In this document: positions 23,921 to 31,657 of the stretch, piece by piece
How positions within the stretch are numbered: the stretch's first letter is position 1
How the letters are laid out: each line of letters starts with the position of its first letter
Source of the DNA: JBBIQS01 sp037442205
GTDB taxonomy: Bacteria; Myxococcota; Myxococcia; Myxococcales; UBA5297
Assembly: GCA_037442205.1 (NCBI GenBank)
Contig: JBBIQS010000051.1
Coordinates: 1 to 57,670, forward strand
Length of the DNA: 57,670 nt
Reading direction: 5' to 3'
Position numbers and translations under genes: made by a program
The notes under the pieces: generated by a model
Told to the model about the DNA's origin: nothing
The model's input: the letters and a program-made list of their open reading frames with translations, nothing else
Database searches by the model: none

Positions 23921-24688
23921 TCAGGCCTGCGGCAGCGAAGCTCCCGTCTCGGGCTGGGCCCGGGCCCGGGCGCCGACCTCCAGCTCGACCCACAGCGGCA
24001 GGTGGTCGCTGGCCACCGAAGCGTCCCCGCCGCGCAGCACCGCGATCCGCGACGGCCGGGCCCCGTCGTCCACCAGCACCCGGTCCAGCCGGAACAGCGG
24101 CAGCCGCGCCGGGTAGGTCGGCTCCTGCCGGCCCAGCAGGTGGGCCACGTCGGAGAGCGCCCGCCGCAGCAGCGCCCGCACCGGTCCGGGCATCCAGCGG
24201 TTGAAGTCCCCGGCCACCACCAGCGGGAAGGCCAGCGCCGCGTCGCGCAGGATGTCGGCCGACAACAGCATCGCCTGGCGGCGCCGCTCGCGCAGCCCCA
24301 GCCCGAGGTGGAGGTTGAGCACGTGGACCTGCGCTCCCTCGCCCAGGTCCAGGTCCACCCGCAGGCAGCCGCGCGGCTCGCGCTTGCCCACCGTCAGGTC
24401 GTACTGGTGGGAGAAGAGGATCGGGTGCGGGCTGAGGATGGCGTTGCCGTAGCGGCGGATGCCGTGGGTGAGGTTGGCCATGAAGCGCCAGTTCATCCCG
24501 GTCATCTCGCCCAGCAGGCGGGCCTGGTCGATGGCCGGCATCCGCCCGTGGACCTCGCCCACCTCCTGCAGCGTGGCCACGTCGGGATGGGCGGCGGCGA
24601 TCACCGCCGCCACCCGGCTCAGGTCGAAGCGCCCGTCGCGCCCCACCGCGCCGTGGATGTTCCAGCTCAGGACCGAGAAGGCGCGCAC
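23921..24688 (-). CDS. EEP-superfamily phosphoesterase, YbhP-like (operon gene 3)
   Basis: This 255-residue protein belongs to the endonuclease/exonuclease/phosphatase superfamily: SWNIHGAVG at 8, TLQEVGEV at 39, a central HVLNLHLGLGLRERRRQ near 130, VVAGDFNRW near 165, and ASDHLPLWVE near 230. It resembles E. coli YbhP, which lies in an operon with cardiolipin synthase ClsB and YbhN, rather than DNA-repair nucleases. GTG at 24688 is chosen because AGGAGG lies five bases upstream. No cardiolipin synthase is in this window. Reaction on phospholipid-linked or nucleic phosphodiesters is unresolved. Confidence 0.78.
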   Translation of the reverse strand: MRAFSVLSWNIHGAVGRDGRFDLSRVAAVIAAAHPDVATLQEVGEVHGRMPAIDQARLLGEMTGMNWRFMANLTHGIRRYGNAILSPHPILFSHQYDLTVGKREPRGCLRVDLDLGEGAQVHVLNLHLGLGLRERRRQAMLLSADILRDAALAFPLVVAGDFNRWMPGPVRALLRRALSDVAHLLGRQEPTYPARLPLFRLDRVLVDDGARPSRIAVLRGGDASVASDHLPLWVELEVGARARAQPETGASLPQA

Positions 24689-24698
24689 CCATACCTCC

Positions 24699-26423
24699 TC
24701 AGTGGAGCGTGCGCCGCGGCCGCAGGTAGAGCTGGGCGAAATACTCGTGCAGGTCGGCGCCGTGGCGAACCCGGGTGAAGTCGAACGGCGCGCTGGCCGG
24801 GTGGATGACGAAGGTCTCGACCTCCTCGCGGGCCACCCCGGCGTGGCTGCCGAACTCGAAGGCGAAGGCCACGTCGCTGCCCGGCAGCCCGTTGCCGTAG
24901 GCCACCAGGTCCCCGGCGGCGGGGATGGCGACCATCTGGGCCAGGAACTCCCGGGTCACGTCGCCGCCGTAGCCCAGCTCCAGCGCCTCCTGCCCGGCGG
25001 ACTCGGCCAGGTCGACCTGGGCCCCGTTGATGAAGGCGTAGCCGGCCCGCCCGCCGCGCGCCGCCACGATCCCCACCGCCGGACAGCCGAGCACCGCCTG
25101 CAGCACCCGCGGGAAGCGCCGGCGGATCTCCTCCAGCGCCAGCGGCCGCGGCTCGTCGCCCAGGTAGAGGTGGGCCACGTCGCCGGCGTCGATGCACACC
25201 GCCTGCTCCAGCTGCCGCAGCCACTCCGACTCGCGCCGGGTGTGGGCCGAGGCCCGCGCCGCCTCCAGCGCCACCTCGCGGGCCCGCTGCGAGACGCCCT
25301 TGGGCAGCGCCTGCGCCGCACGGTCGAGCGAGCGGTAGCGCTTGATGCTGCGCAGCGCCTGGTCGGCGACCCTAAGGCGCCCGTCGCTGCCCACCGCGGC
25401 GGCGGTGGCAAAGTCGACCAGGGTCAGCCCGCCCATTTGCTCCTCGAAGGGCACGGTGGGGACCTGGCCGTGGTCGGCGACCACGTAGAGGTCGTAGCGG
25501 TTCTCGGGCGAGGCGGCGGCGGCGGCGAAGATCCGCTCCACCGCCCAGTCGATGCCCCGCAGCGCCGCCAGCGCGCTCTCGCTGCGCGGCCCGCGCCGGT
25601 GGGCGATCTCGTCGTAGTCGCCGAAGCAGACGTAGATCGCGGGCACCCCGCGCGCCAGGTCCAGCACCGCGCCGAAGGTGGCCAGCTCGCGGGCGCCGAT
25701 CGCCAGCCCCATGCGGTGCATCAGGAAGGTCGGCTCGTGCTGCAGCCGCCCCACCGCCGCCAGCTGGCGGAAGAAGTCGTAGAGCGCGCTCGAGGCCTCG
25801 CGCGCCAGCCGCCCGAGGATGCGGCCCGCGGTCAGCGAGTGGGCCACCGCCCCGGCCGCCAGGTGCCAGGCGTCGATCCCCTCGGTCATCAGGTTCACGC
25901 GCTCCGCTGCCCAGCCCGACATCGAATAGCCGTCGACTGGGGCCCCGCCCGAGAAGACCGAGAAGGAGGCGCTGCCGCGCTCGAGCAGGCCCGGGCGCCC
26001 GCCGGCGACCCGCCGCTCGGCGGCGGCGGCGTCCTCGGGGCGGTCCATGCGGATCTCGCGGCGCTGCCGGCGGTCGTACCAGAGGTAGCCGGGGATGTCG
26101 GGGTCGCGCAGCCCGTAGAGCAGCCCCGCCTGGAAGGCCGGGGTGGACGACGGAGCGCCCGACAGGCAGGGCGAGAGGCGGAACTGCCGGCTGTCGACGA
26201 GGCGGGCCAGGAAGGGCATCGCCCCGGAGCGGATCCCCTGCAGCAGCACCTCGCGGCCCAGGCCGTCGAGGTGCAGCAGGCAGAAGCGGCGGCCGGAGGG
26301 GTTGGGGGCCAGCTGGATCGGGGTGCGGCGCACCAGCGGGCGCAGCACCCCTCCCATCAGCGCCTCCATCGAACGAGCTGCGCCCTCGTCGACCAGCGCG
26401 CGCATCCCCTCGGCGTCGACCAT
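24699..26423 (-). CDS. Alkaline-phosphatase-superfamily phosphodiesterase (operon gene 2)
   Basis: This 574-residue protein has the type-I phosphodiesterase/nucleotide pyrophosphatase-like layout. Metal sites are visible as LLHLDGLGREV near 52, VADHGQVP near 307 and FGDYDEIAHRRGP near 273; SSTPAFQAGLLYG near 88 supplies the Thr/Ser nucleophile. No signal peptide and no transmembrane span are obvious, which is odd for this superfamily, which usually acts outside. The start lies 10 bases after the stop of the preceding gene, and the EEP gene begins 10 bases after its stop. Together the two hydrolases suggest sequential processing of a phosphodiester. Confidence 0.75.
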   Translation of the reverse strand: MVDAEGMRALVDEGAARSMEALMGGVLRPLVRRTPIQLAPNPSGRRFCLLHLDGLGREVLLQGIRSGAMPFLARLVDSRQFRLSPCLSGAPSSTPAFQAGLLYGLRDPDIPGYLWYDRRQRREIRMDRPEDAAAAERRVAGGRPGLLERGSASFSVFSGGAPVDGYSMSGWAAERVNLMTEGIDAWHLAAGAVAHSLTAGRILGRLAREASSALYDFFRQLAAVGRLQHEPTFLMHRMGLAIGARELATFGAVLDLARGVPAIYVCFGDYDEIAHRRGPRSESALAALRGIDWAVERIFAAAAASPENRYDLYVVADHGQVPTVPFEEQMGGLTLVDFATAAAVGSDGRLRVADQALRSIKRYRSLDRAAQALPKGVSQRAREVALEAARASAHTRRESEWLRQLEQAVCIDAGDVAHLYLGDEPRPLALEEIRRRFPRVLQAVLGCPAVGIVAARGGRAGYAFINGAQVDLAESAGQEALELGYGGDVTREFLAQMVAIPAAGDLVAYGNGLPGSDVAFAFEFGSHAGVAREEVETFVIHPASAPFDFTRVRHGADLHEYFAQLYLRPRRTLH

Positions 26424-26433
26424 GGCCGCCCTC

Positions 26434-26889
26434 TCAGGCGCTCTGGCGCAGCAGCCGCGCCAGCTGGAAGGGGCTTCGGGCCAAGGTCCAGAGCGAGCGG
26501 GAGAGATCCAGCAGCGCCCGCCAGCCGGTGGTCGCCGCCTCGCGCACGTCGCGGATCAGATCGTTGAGCTCGGTCCTGGTCTGGGCCGCCGGCAGCATCT
26601 TGCTGGGCTGGGCCGCCGACTGGCCCGATGCGACCCGCTCGACGTCTTCGTGCTCGACCTCCTCCTCGGAGCGCGACTGGCGCCGCTGCGTCGCCCGCTC
26701 CACCGTCTGGGCGCCCGCGCCGGTCGCCTTGACCGACACGCCGTGGTGCGGGGGTGCCGCCTGGGCCCGGGCCGGGTGCTGGCTGGAGCGCAGGTGCTGC
26801 TTTTCCTGCGCGAAGCTACCCCGGCTCGCCGGCCGCGATCCGCCGGTCTTGTAGTAATCCTGGTTCTCGCCCCGCCCCTTGGTGCCCAT
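26434..26889 (-). CDS. Hypothetical protein, disordered N-terminus and C-terminal helix (operon gene 1)
   Basis: This 151-residue protein has a polar, Gly/Ser/Gln-rich N-terminal half without Cys that is probably disordered (YYKTGGSRPASRGSF). The C-terminal half has RTELNDLIRDVREAATTGWR followed by LLDLSRSLWTLARSPFQLA, a likely amphipathic membrane-binding helix. I recognise no family. It is separated by 10 bases from the phosphodiesterase gene, so it leads the eight-gene run. The ATG at 26889 is the first sensible start; longer in-frame extension lacks coding look. Confidence 0.5.
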   Translation of the reverse strand: MGTKGRGENQDYYKTGGSRPASRGSFAQEKQHLRSSQHPARAQAAPPHHGVSVKATGAGAQTVERATQRRQSRSEEEVEHEDVERVASGQSAAQPSKMLPAAQTRTELNDLIRDVREAATTGWRALLDLSRSLWTLARSPFQLARLLRQSA

Positions 26890-27045
26890 CCAGGACCCGC
26901 CTCGCGCACTGGGCGCTGGATGCAAGCTAGGGGCGTGGCCGGGGGCGGGCAATCGCGCGGCCAACGCCGGCCGTCCAGAGGTGCGGCCTGACGGCACGCC
27001 GCTCGCCGGCTCCCAAGGGAAGCGAGCGAGCGCACGGCCGTTCGC

Positions 27046-27516
27046 TCAGAGCGCGCGGGTGTAGATGACCCGGTCGTCGCCCGGCCCGTAGTAGCCGCGG
27101 ATGCGGGCCTCTTCCAGGTATCCGAGCTTCAGGTAGAAGGAGCGGGTCTTGTCGTACATCGGCAGGCCGCTGGTCTCGATGATGCACAGCCGCCCGCCGC
27201 GCTGGCGCATGTCGCGTTCGGCGAAGTCCATCAGCTTCTGGCCGACGCCTTTGCTGTGCCGCCCGACGTCGACGGCGATCCAGTACAGGTCGAAGGTGCC
27301 GCGGGTGCAGGGAGTGTTGCCCCAGATCGCGTAGCCGAGCAGTTGATCGCCGTCGCGGGCCGCGACGCCGGTGTAACCCTTCGACTCGTCGAGGCTGTCC
27401 TCGAAGACTTCGACCGCCACCTCGATCTCCTCGGGGCGGAAGACCTTGGTGCCGTCGAGGATGCGGATCAGCGGCTCTTTGTCGGACGGGCGCAGCGGCG
27501 TCAGTTGCAGCGACAT
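27046..27516 (-). CDS. GNAT-family N-acetyltransferase
   Basis: This 156-residue GNAT has the usual strands and the acetyl-CoA pyrophosphate-binding loop in WIAVDVGRHSKGVGQKLM near 82-100 (G-x-G-x-x-L pattern), followed by LCIIETSGLPMYDKTRSFY near 115-133 and the closing FYLKLGYLEEARIRGYY. It starts 23 bases after the double ATP-grasp gene and reads the same way, so they are likely cotranscribed. GNAT next to ATP-grasp ligases occurs in peptide-ligase-type biosynthetic sets. The acceptor is unknown. Confidence 0.82.
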   Translation of the reverse strand: MSLQLTPLRPSDKEPLIRILDGTKVFRPEEIEVAVEVFEDSLDESKGYTGVAARDGDQLLGYAIWGNTPCTRGTFDLYWIAVDVGRHSKGVGQKLMDFAERDMRQRGGRLCIIETSGLPMYDKTRSFYLKLGYLEEARIRGYYGPGDDRVIYTRAL

Positions 27517-27539
27517 GGCGATTTGACTCCGAAACCAGG

Positions 27540-29711
27540 TCAGGAGGCCTTGGGCATCTCGGTCGGCTTGTCGCCGACGATCGCCTCGGGCTGAGGGGAG
27601 CCATTGGCCGGGCTGGCGGGCGGCGCGGAGGCTCCGGTGCCGTTGGCCTTGGCCTGCTCCTTGCGCTGGTCCTCGCGGCGGGCGCGCTCGCGCTCCTTGT
27701 AGCGGCGGATGGCGCCGGCCATGATCTCGCCGATCAGCGTGCGGTAATCCATGCCCGCGGCCTGGGCGATGAGGCACAGGTCGCTCCAGCCCGGCGTCAG
27801 GCCCGGCAGCGGGTTGCACTCCAGGAAGTAGAATTTCCCGGCGGCGTCCATGCGGAAGTCGATCCGCGCCACGTCCCGGCAGCCCAGGGCGGCGAAGCAG
27901 TCGCGGGAGGCATCCATCATCCGCCGCTGCTGCGCCGGCTCGAGTTTGGCCGGGGCCTCGTAGCGGATGCGGTCGTTCCAGTCGAGCTTGTGCTCGAAGC
28001 TGTAGACCGGCAGCGCCTCGCTCTTGTCGAGGAAGACGATCTCCATCGGCGCCAGCACCCGCGGCCGCCGCTCGCCCAGCAGGCCGACGGTGAACTCGCG
28101 CCCGGTGATGTACTCCTCCACCAGCGCCGGCTGCTCGTACTTCTGGGCCATCTCGCGGGCGATCTCGCGCAGGTCCTGCTCGCAGGTCACCACGCTCTTC
28201 TGCATCACGCCCTTGGACGAGCCCTCGGCGACCGGCTTGACGATCATCGGGAACTTCATGTCCTTGGGCAGCCGCTCCTTGCCGGTGGTCATCAGCAGGA
28301 AGCCCGGGGTGAGCACTCCCTCCTGCTTGACCATCCGCTTGGCCAGGCCCTTGTCCAGGGCGATGGAGAGCGTCGCCGGGTCGGAGCCGGTGTAGGGCAC
28401 GTCGAGCAGCTCGCAGATCGACGGGACGTGGGCCTCGCGGTTTCGCCCGCGCAGCCCCTCGGCGATGTTGAAGACGATGTCCACCCCGCTGGTGGCCAGC
28501 TTGGCGGCGAACTCGCTGTTGGCCTCCAGGTCCACCACCTCGTGGCCGTAGGAGGCGATGGCCTCGCGGATGGCCTGCAGAGTCTTGGGGCTGTCGTACT
28601 CGGCCTCGTCGTCGTTCTCGCCGGTGGCGTCGGGCTTGACCCGCTTGACGTTGAAGGCGAAGCCGACCCGCAGCGGGCCGGCCTTGCGCACCGGCTTGCT
28701 GCGGCTCTTGCCGGCGTCCTTGAGGCTGCAGCGCTTGGAGGCGCTGTCGATGATCGCCTCGAGCACCGCGTCGAAGTGCATCCCCTCCAGCCCGGCGGCG
28801 ACGTGGATGCCGGCGCCCGGCTGCAACCAGGGGACGGCGTTGATCTCCAGGAAGAAGATCTCGTTGTCGTCGCTGACGCGGAAGTCGACGCTGGCCAGGT
28901 CGCGGCAGTTGAAGTGCTCGAAGATCTTGCGGGCGGTCTTCTGCAGCTTGTCCTTGGTGGCCCGGTCGAGCGTCGCCGGGGCCTTGAGGCTGACCGCTGC
29001 CTGCGACTTGGTCTTCAGGTCGTAGTCGTAGATCCGGTAGCGGCGCTGGCCCATCACCTTCTCGTCGAAGACGAACTCGATCGGCTCGAGCACCCCGCCG
29101 GTCTCCTTGCTGACGCCCTCGAGGAAGTGGACCGAGATGTCGCGGCCGACCACGTACTCCTCGACCAGCACCCCGGCCGGATACTTGGCCAGCGCCGCGG
29201 CCACCGCCGCCGCCAGGTGCGAGGGGTCCTCGATCACCGACTCCTGGGTGATGCCCTTGGACGAGCCCTCGTAGTTGGGCTTGACGATCACCGGGAAGCG
29301 GAAGCGCGAGGGATCGACGACGTCCTTGGGGTCCTCGACGAACTGCCAGGCCGGCGTCTTGATGCCGTGCTGGCGCAGGATCAGCTTGGTGAGCTGTTTG
29401 TCGAGGGTGATCGAGAAGGTGTAGGCGTCTGAGCCGGTGTAGGGGAAGCCCAGCTCCTCGAACAGCGCCGGATAGAAGGCCTCGCGGAAGCGGCCGCGGC
29501 GGCCCTCGGCCAGGTTGAAGATCAGGTCAGGGCCGAAGGCCTCGAGCATGGCCACCGTGCGCGAGGCCGGTCCCGAGACGTCGAGCCGCTCCACCCGGTG
29601 TCCGTCGCGCTCGATGGCGGTGGCCAGCGCCTTGACCGTCTCTTCGCTGTCGAACTCGGCCTCCTCTTCGCTGTCGGAGAGCCGCAGGTTGTGGGTCAGG
29701 GCAATGCGCAT
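27540..29711 (-). CDS. Tandem D-Ala-D-Ala-ligase-like ATP-grasp protein
   Basis: This 723-residue protein consists of two full ATP-grasp (Ddl-like) units in one chain. Half 1 (about 1-325) has FPVIVKPNYEGSSKGITQ, VEEYVVGRDISVHF and a late FLEINAVPWLQPGAG. Half 2 (about 348-665) has FPMIVKPVAEGSSKGVMQ, VEEYITGREFTVGLL and FLECNPLPGLTPGWSD. Both keep the metal-binding Glu/Asn-x-Pro pair and the EGSSKG loop, so neither half looks dead. A charged, Pro/Ala-rich tail ends the protein. Canonical Ddl is about 310-360 residues. It would form amide bonds between amino or acid groups with ATP; substrates cannot be read. Confidence 0.85.
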   Translation of the reverse strand: MRIALTHNLRLSDSEEEAEFDSEETVKALATAIERDGHRVERLDVSGPASRTVAMLEAFGPDLIFNLAEGRRGRFREAFYPALFEELGFPYTGSDAYTFSITLDKQLTKLILRQHGIKTPAWQFVEDPKDVVDPSRFRFPVIVKPNYEGSSKGITQESVIEDPSHLAAAVAAALAKYPAGVLVEEYVVGRDISVHFLEGVSKETGGVLEPIEFVFDEKVMGQRRYRIYDYDLKTKSQAAVSLKAPATLDRATKDKLQKTARKIFEHFNCRDLASVDFRVSDDNEIFFLEINAVPWLQPGAGIHVAAGLEGMHFDAVLEAIIDSASKRCSLKDAGKSRSKPVRKAGPLRVGFAFNVKRVKPDATGENDDEAEYDSPKTLQAIREAIASYGHEVVDLEANSEFAAKLATSGVDIVFNIAEGLRGRNREAHVPSICELLDVPYTGSDPATLSIALDKGLAKRMVKQEGVLTPGFLLMTTGKERLPKDMKFPMIVKPVAEGSSKGVMQKSVVTCEQDLREIAREMAQKYEQPALVEEYITGREFTVGLLGERRPRVLAPMEIVFLDKSEALPVYSFEHKLDWNDRIRYEAPAKLEPAQQRRMMDASRDCFAALGCRDVARIDFRMDAAGKFYFLECNPLPGLTPGWSDLCLIAQAAGMDYRTLIGEIMAGAIRRYKERERARREDQRKEQAKANGTGASAPPASPANGSPQPEAIVGDKPTEMPKAS

Positions 29712-29771
29712 GGAATGCTCTCTTGTGAGCCTTCGTCGAAGGAGGCCTCTCTCGGCCTCGCTGGAAAGGGA

Positions 29772-30392
29772 TCAGGGCGCCCGGCCGGTTCCGTTGGGTT
29801 CGAGCAGCACCTGAGCGGCGCTGCCGGCGCTGGTGGTGCCCTGGCGGATGACCTTGAGGACCGGGCGGACCTGGACGGCGGTGGTGATCTTGGTGTCGAT
29901 GACCTGGGTCTGGGCCAACAGGTCGCCCAGGCGCAGGCCCAGCTTGTCGGTGGCCACCTGCCAGGCCTCGAACGCGACCAGCGAGGCGCCGACGGTGAGG
30001 AAGAGCAGGTCGCCGAAGCGCGGCACCAGCAGCAGCAAGAGCGCCAGGGCCAGCGGGAAGTTGCGCAGCGCCGACTCGCGGTAGTCGATGTCCCGCCCGG
30101 TAGGCAGCTCGACCACCTTGATGCCCATCAACTTCTTGCCCGGCGATTGGCCGTGCAGGATGCCGTCGGCAAAGAGGAGGTAGAGGACCGCCAGGATGTG
30201 GCCGGGCAGGCCGGCGGCCGCTGGGAGGAAGGAGGCGAGGATGAAGTCGGTGAGCTTGGCGAGCAGGCGAGGCAGGACCTCGGCCTTGGGATAGGGCGAG
30301 CCCTGCCGGCGAGCGCTGAAGTGCTTGCCGAAGGGACCGCCGCCCTCCTGCGCGCCGCTTTGGGGATGGTGACTAGGAGGTTCGTCGCTCAA
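29772..30392 (-). CDS. RDD-family membrane protein
   Basis: This about 206-residue protein has RLLAKLTDFILASFLPAAAG, then ILAVLYLLFADGILHGQSPGKKLMGIKVV, the RDD signature of a polar patch before a hydrophobic hairpin, and two further spans (ALALLLLLVPRFGDLLFL, VGASLVAFEAWQV). The RDD family are small membrane proteins with uncertain transport roles. The start is uncertain: I use a TTG at 30392 (LSDEPPSHH); the frame stays open to 30479 with unusual composition. It precedes the ATP-grasp gene by 60 bases. Confidence 0.7.
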   Translation of the reverse strand: MSDEPPSHHPQSGAQEGGGPFGKHFSARRQGSPYPKAEVLPRLLAKLTDFILASFLPAAAGLPGHILAVLYLLFADGILHGQSPGKKLMGIKVVELPTGRDIDYRESALRNFPLALALLLLLVPRFGDLLFLTVGASLVAFEAWQVATDKLGLRLGDLLAQTQVIDTKITTAVQVRPVLKVIRQGTTSAGSAAQVLLEPNGTGRAP

Positions 30393-30619
30393 GCATTTCG
30401 AGGCGACCTTGTGCTGCCCGGTGCCCCGCCCTTCTGGCCGGACGCGCACCCAACCGACGCGCGCCCCACTGCATCTCAAAACAGCCGGGATTCTGCTTTT
30501 CGCCCCCCGCTCCTGTCAACGGAATCCAGGGTTCTCGCTCTGGCCGCTGGACGTTCGGGAGCAGCCTCAGGCCTCGCCCGCCGGCCCGACGGCTCGCCCG
30601 TTTGCGGGGCGGGACGCCG

Positions 30620-31288
30620 TCAGCGGATGACCATCACCGAGTCGAGGAACTGGTCGTTCTCCGGCGCCTGTCCCTTGCCCGCGGGCGAGACCACCTGGGC
30701 GATGTACTGCCGCTCGCCCATCGAGAAGACCCGCATCCGGATGTCGAAGTCCTTGAGCGGCAGCTGCAGGTCAGCGACGAAGTCCTTCCCCTCGCGCGTC
30801 CGAACTGTCACCGACGGGGCGATGCCGTGCTGGGACTGCAGCAGCTCCGCGAGCTGCTCGACCGTGGGCATGATCCCGCCTTCGAGCTGCTCCTTGGAGT
30901 AGCGGCGACAGCTGACCGAGAACGAGCGCTGCCCGGCGTCGCGCTCCACCGAGAAGCGGTGCAGCACCAGCTCGCCCAGCGGCGTCTGCTGCGGCATCGC
31001 CACCTCCTTCGGCGCGCCGGGGAAGCGGGCCTCGAACTGGTACTCCTTCGAGACGAATGCCTGCCACGGCCACAGCGAGGGCGGCGGATAGGCGTTCAGG
31101 AAGAAGCTGGCCGCGGCGTAGACCACCAGCAGCGGCCCGAGCGCCACGAGCACCTGGGCACTGCGCACCGGCTTCTCGGCCTTGCGTTTCGCGGACGCCA
31201 GCCGGCGCCACCCGATGATGAGCGAGGCGACTCCCGCGATGGCCGGGATGGCTGAATCGACAGCAGTTCCAAGCAGCTGGGGGCTCAT
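30620..31288 (-). CDS. Membrane-anchored hypothetical protein
   Basis: This 222-residue protein has two N-terminal hydrophobic segments (AIPAIAGVASLIIGW and VLVALGPLLVVYAAASFFLN) and an extracytoplasmic domain with FVSKEYQFEARFPGAPKEV, LVLHRFSVERDAGQRSFSV and a mid VRTREGKDFVADLQLPL. The segment EYxFxxxFPGxPxxxxxPxxTPxG resembles secreted domains found in several bacterial lineages, with no known activity. AGGAG is seven bases before the ATG. Function is not assignable. Confidence 0.68.
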   Translation of the reverse strand: MSPQLLGTAVDSAIPAIAGVASLIIGWRRLASAKRKAEKPVRSAQVLVALGPLLVVYAAASFFLNAYPPPSLWPWQAFVSKEYQFEARFPGAPKEVAMPQQTPLGELVLHRFSVERDAGQRSFSVSCRRYSKEQLEGGIMPTVEQLAELLQSQHGIAPSVTVRTREGKDFVADLQLPLKDFDIRMRVFSMGERQYIAQVVSPAGKGQAPENDQFLDSVMVIR

Positions 31289-31381
31289 GGCGCATCTCCT
31301 GGGGAGGCCGGAAATCGCTGCCGGCACCGAGGGACGAGCCCCCGGGCGCTCGGTTGCATCGGCCGGCGATGAAGAGCGCGG

Positions 31382-31576
31382 CTACCTGGCGCGCTTCTTC
31401 TCCTCCGGCTCCTCGCGGGTGAAGAGCAGGAAGGCCATCGCCGGGCGCTTGCTGGAGTCGCGCATGGCGAACTGCATGCCGTCGAACTGCCAGCCCTTCT
31501 TGACCCACTCGTTGATGATTCCCTCGAGCACCTCGTCGGTGACCGAGCTGGTCTCCACCACTTTGTAGCCGAGCAT
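31382..31576 (-). CDS. DUF4177-like small protein
   Basis: This 64-residue protein reads LGYKVVETSSVTDEVLEGII then NEWVKKGWQFDGMQFAMR and FLLFTREE. The pattern of a short beta strand, a helix with LExxINEWxxxGWQFD, and further strands matches DUF4177 and related small proteins of unknown function. The ATG at 31576 is chosen because it fits that pattern and leaves 81 bases to the divergent channel gene; the long frame to 33079 is antisense noise. Confidence 0.65.
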   Translation of the reverse strand: MLGYKVVETSSVTDEVLEGIINEWVKKGWQFDGMQFAMRDSSKRPAMAFLLFTREEPEEKKRAR

Positions 31577-31657
31577 GCGGCCGATGATGTGAGGCGGCTC
31601 GGGAGCTGTCAAACGCCCCAGCTTTGCGCGTTGACGCCGCCTGCCGCCGTCGGCACC

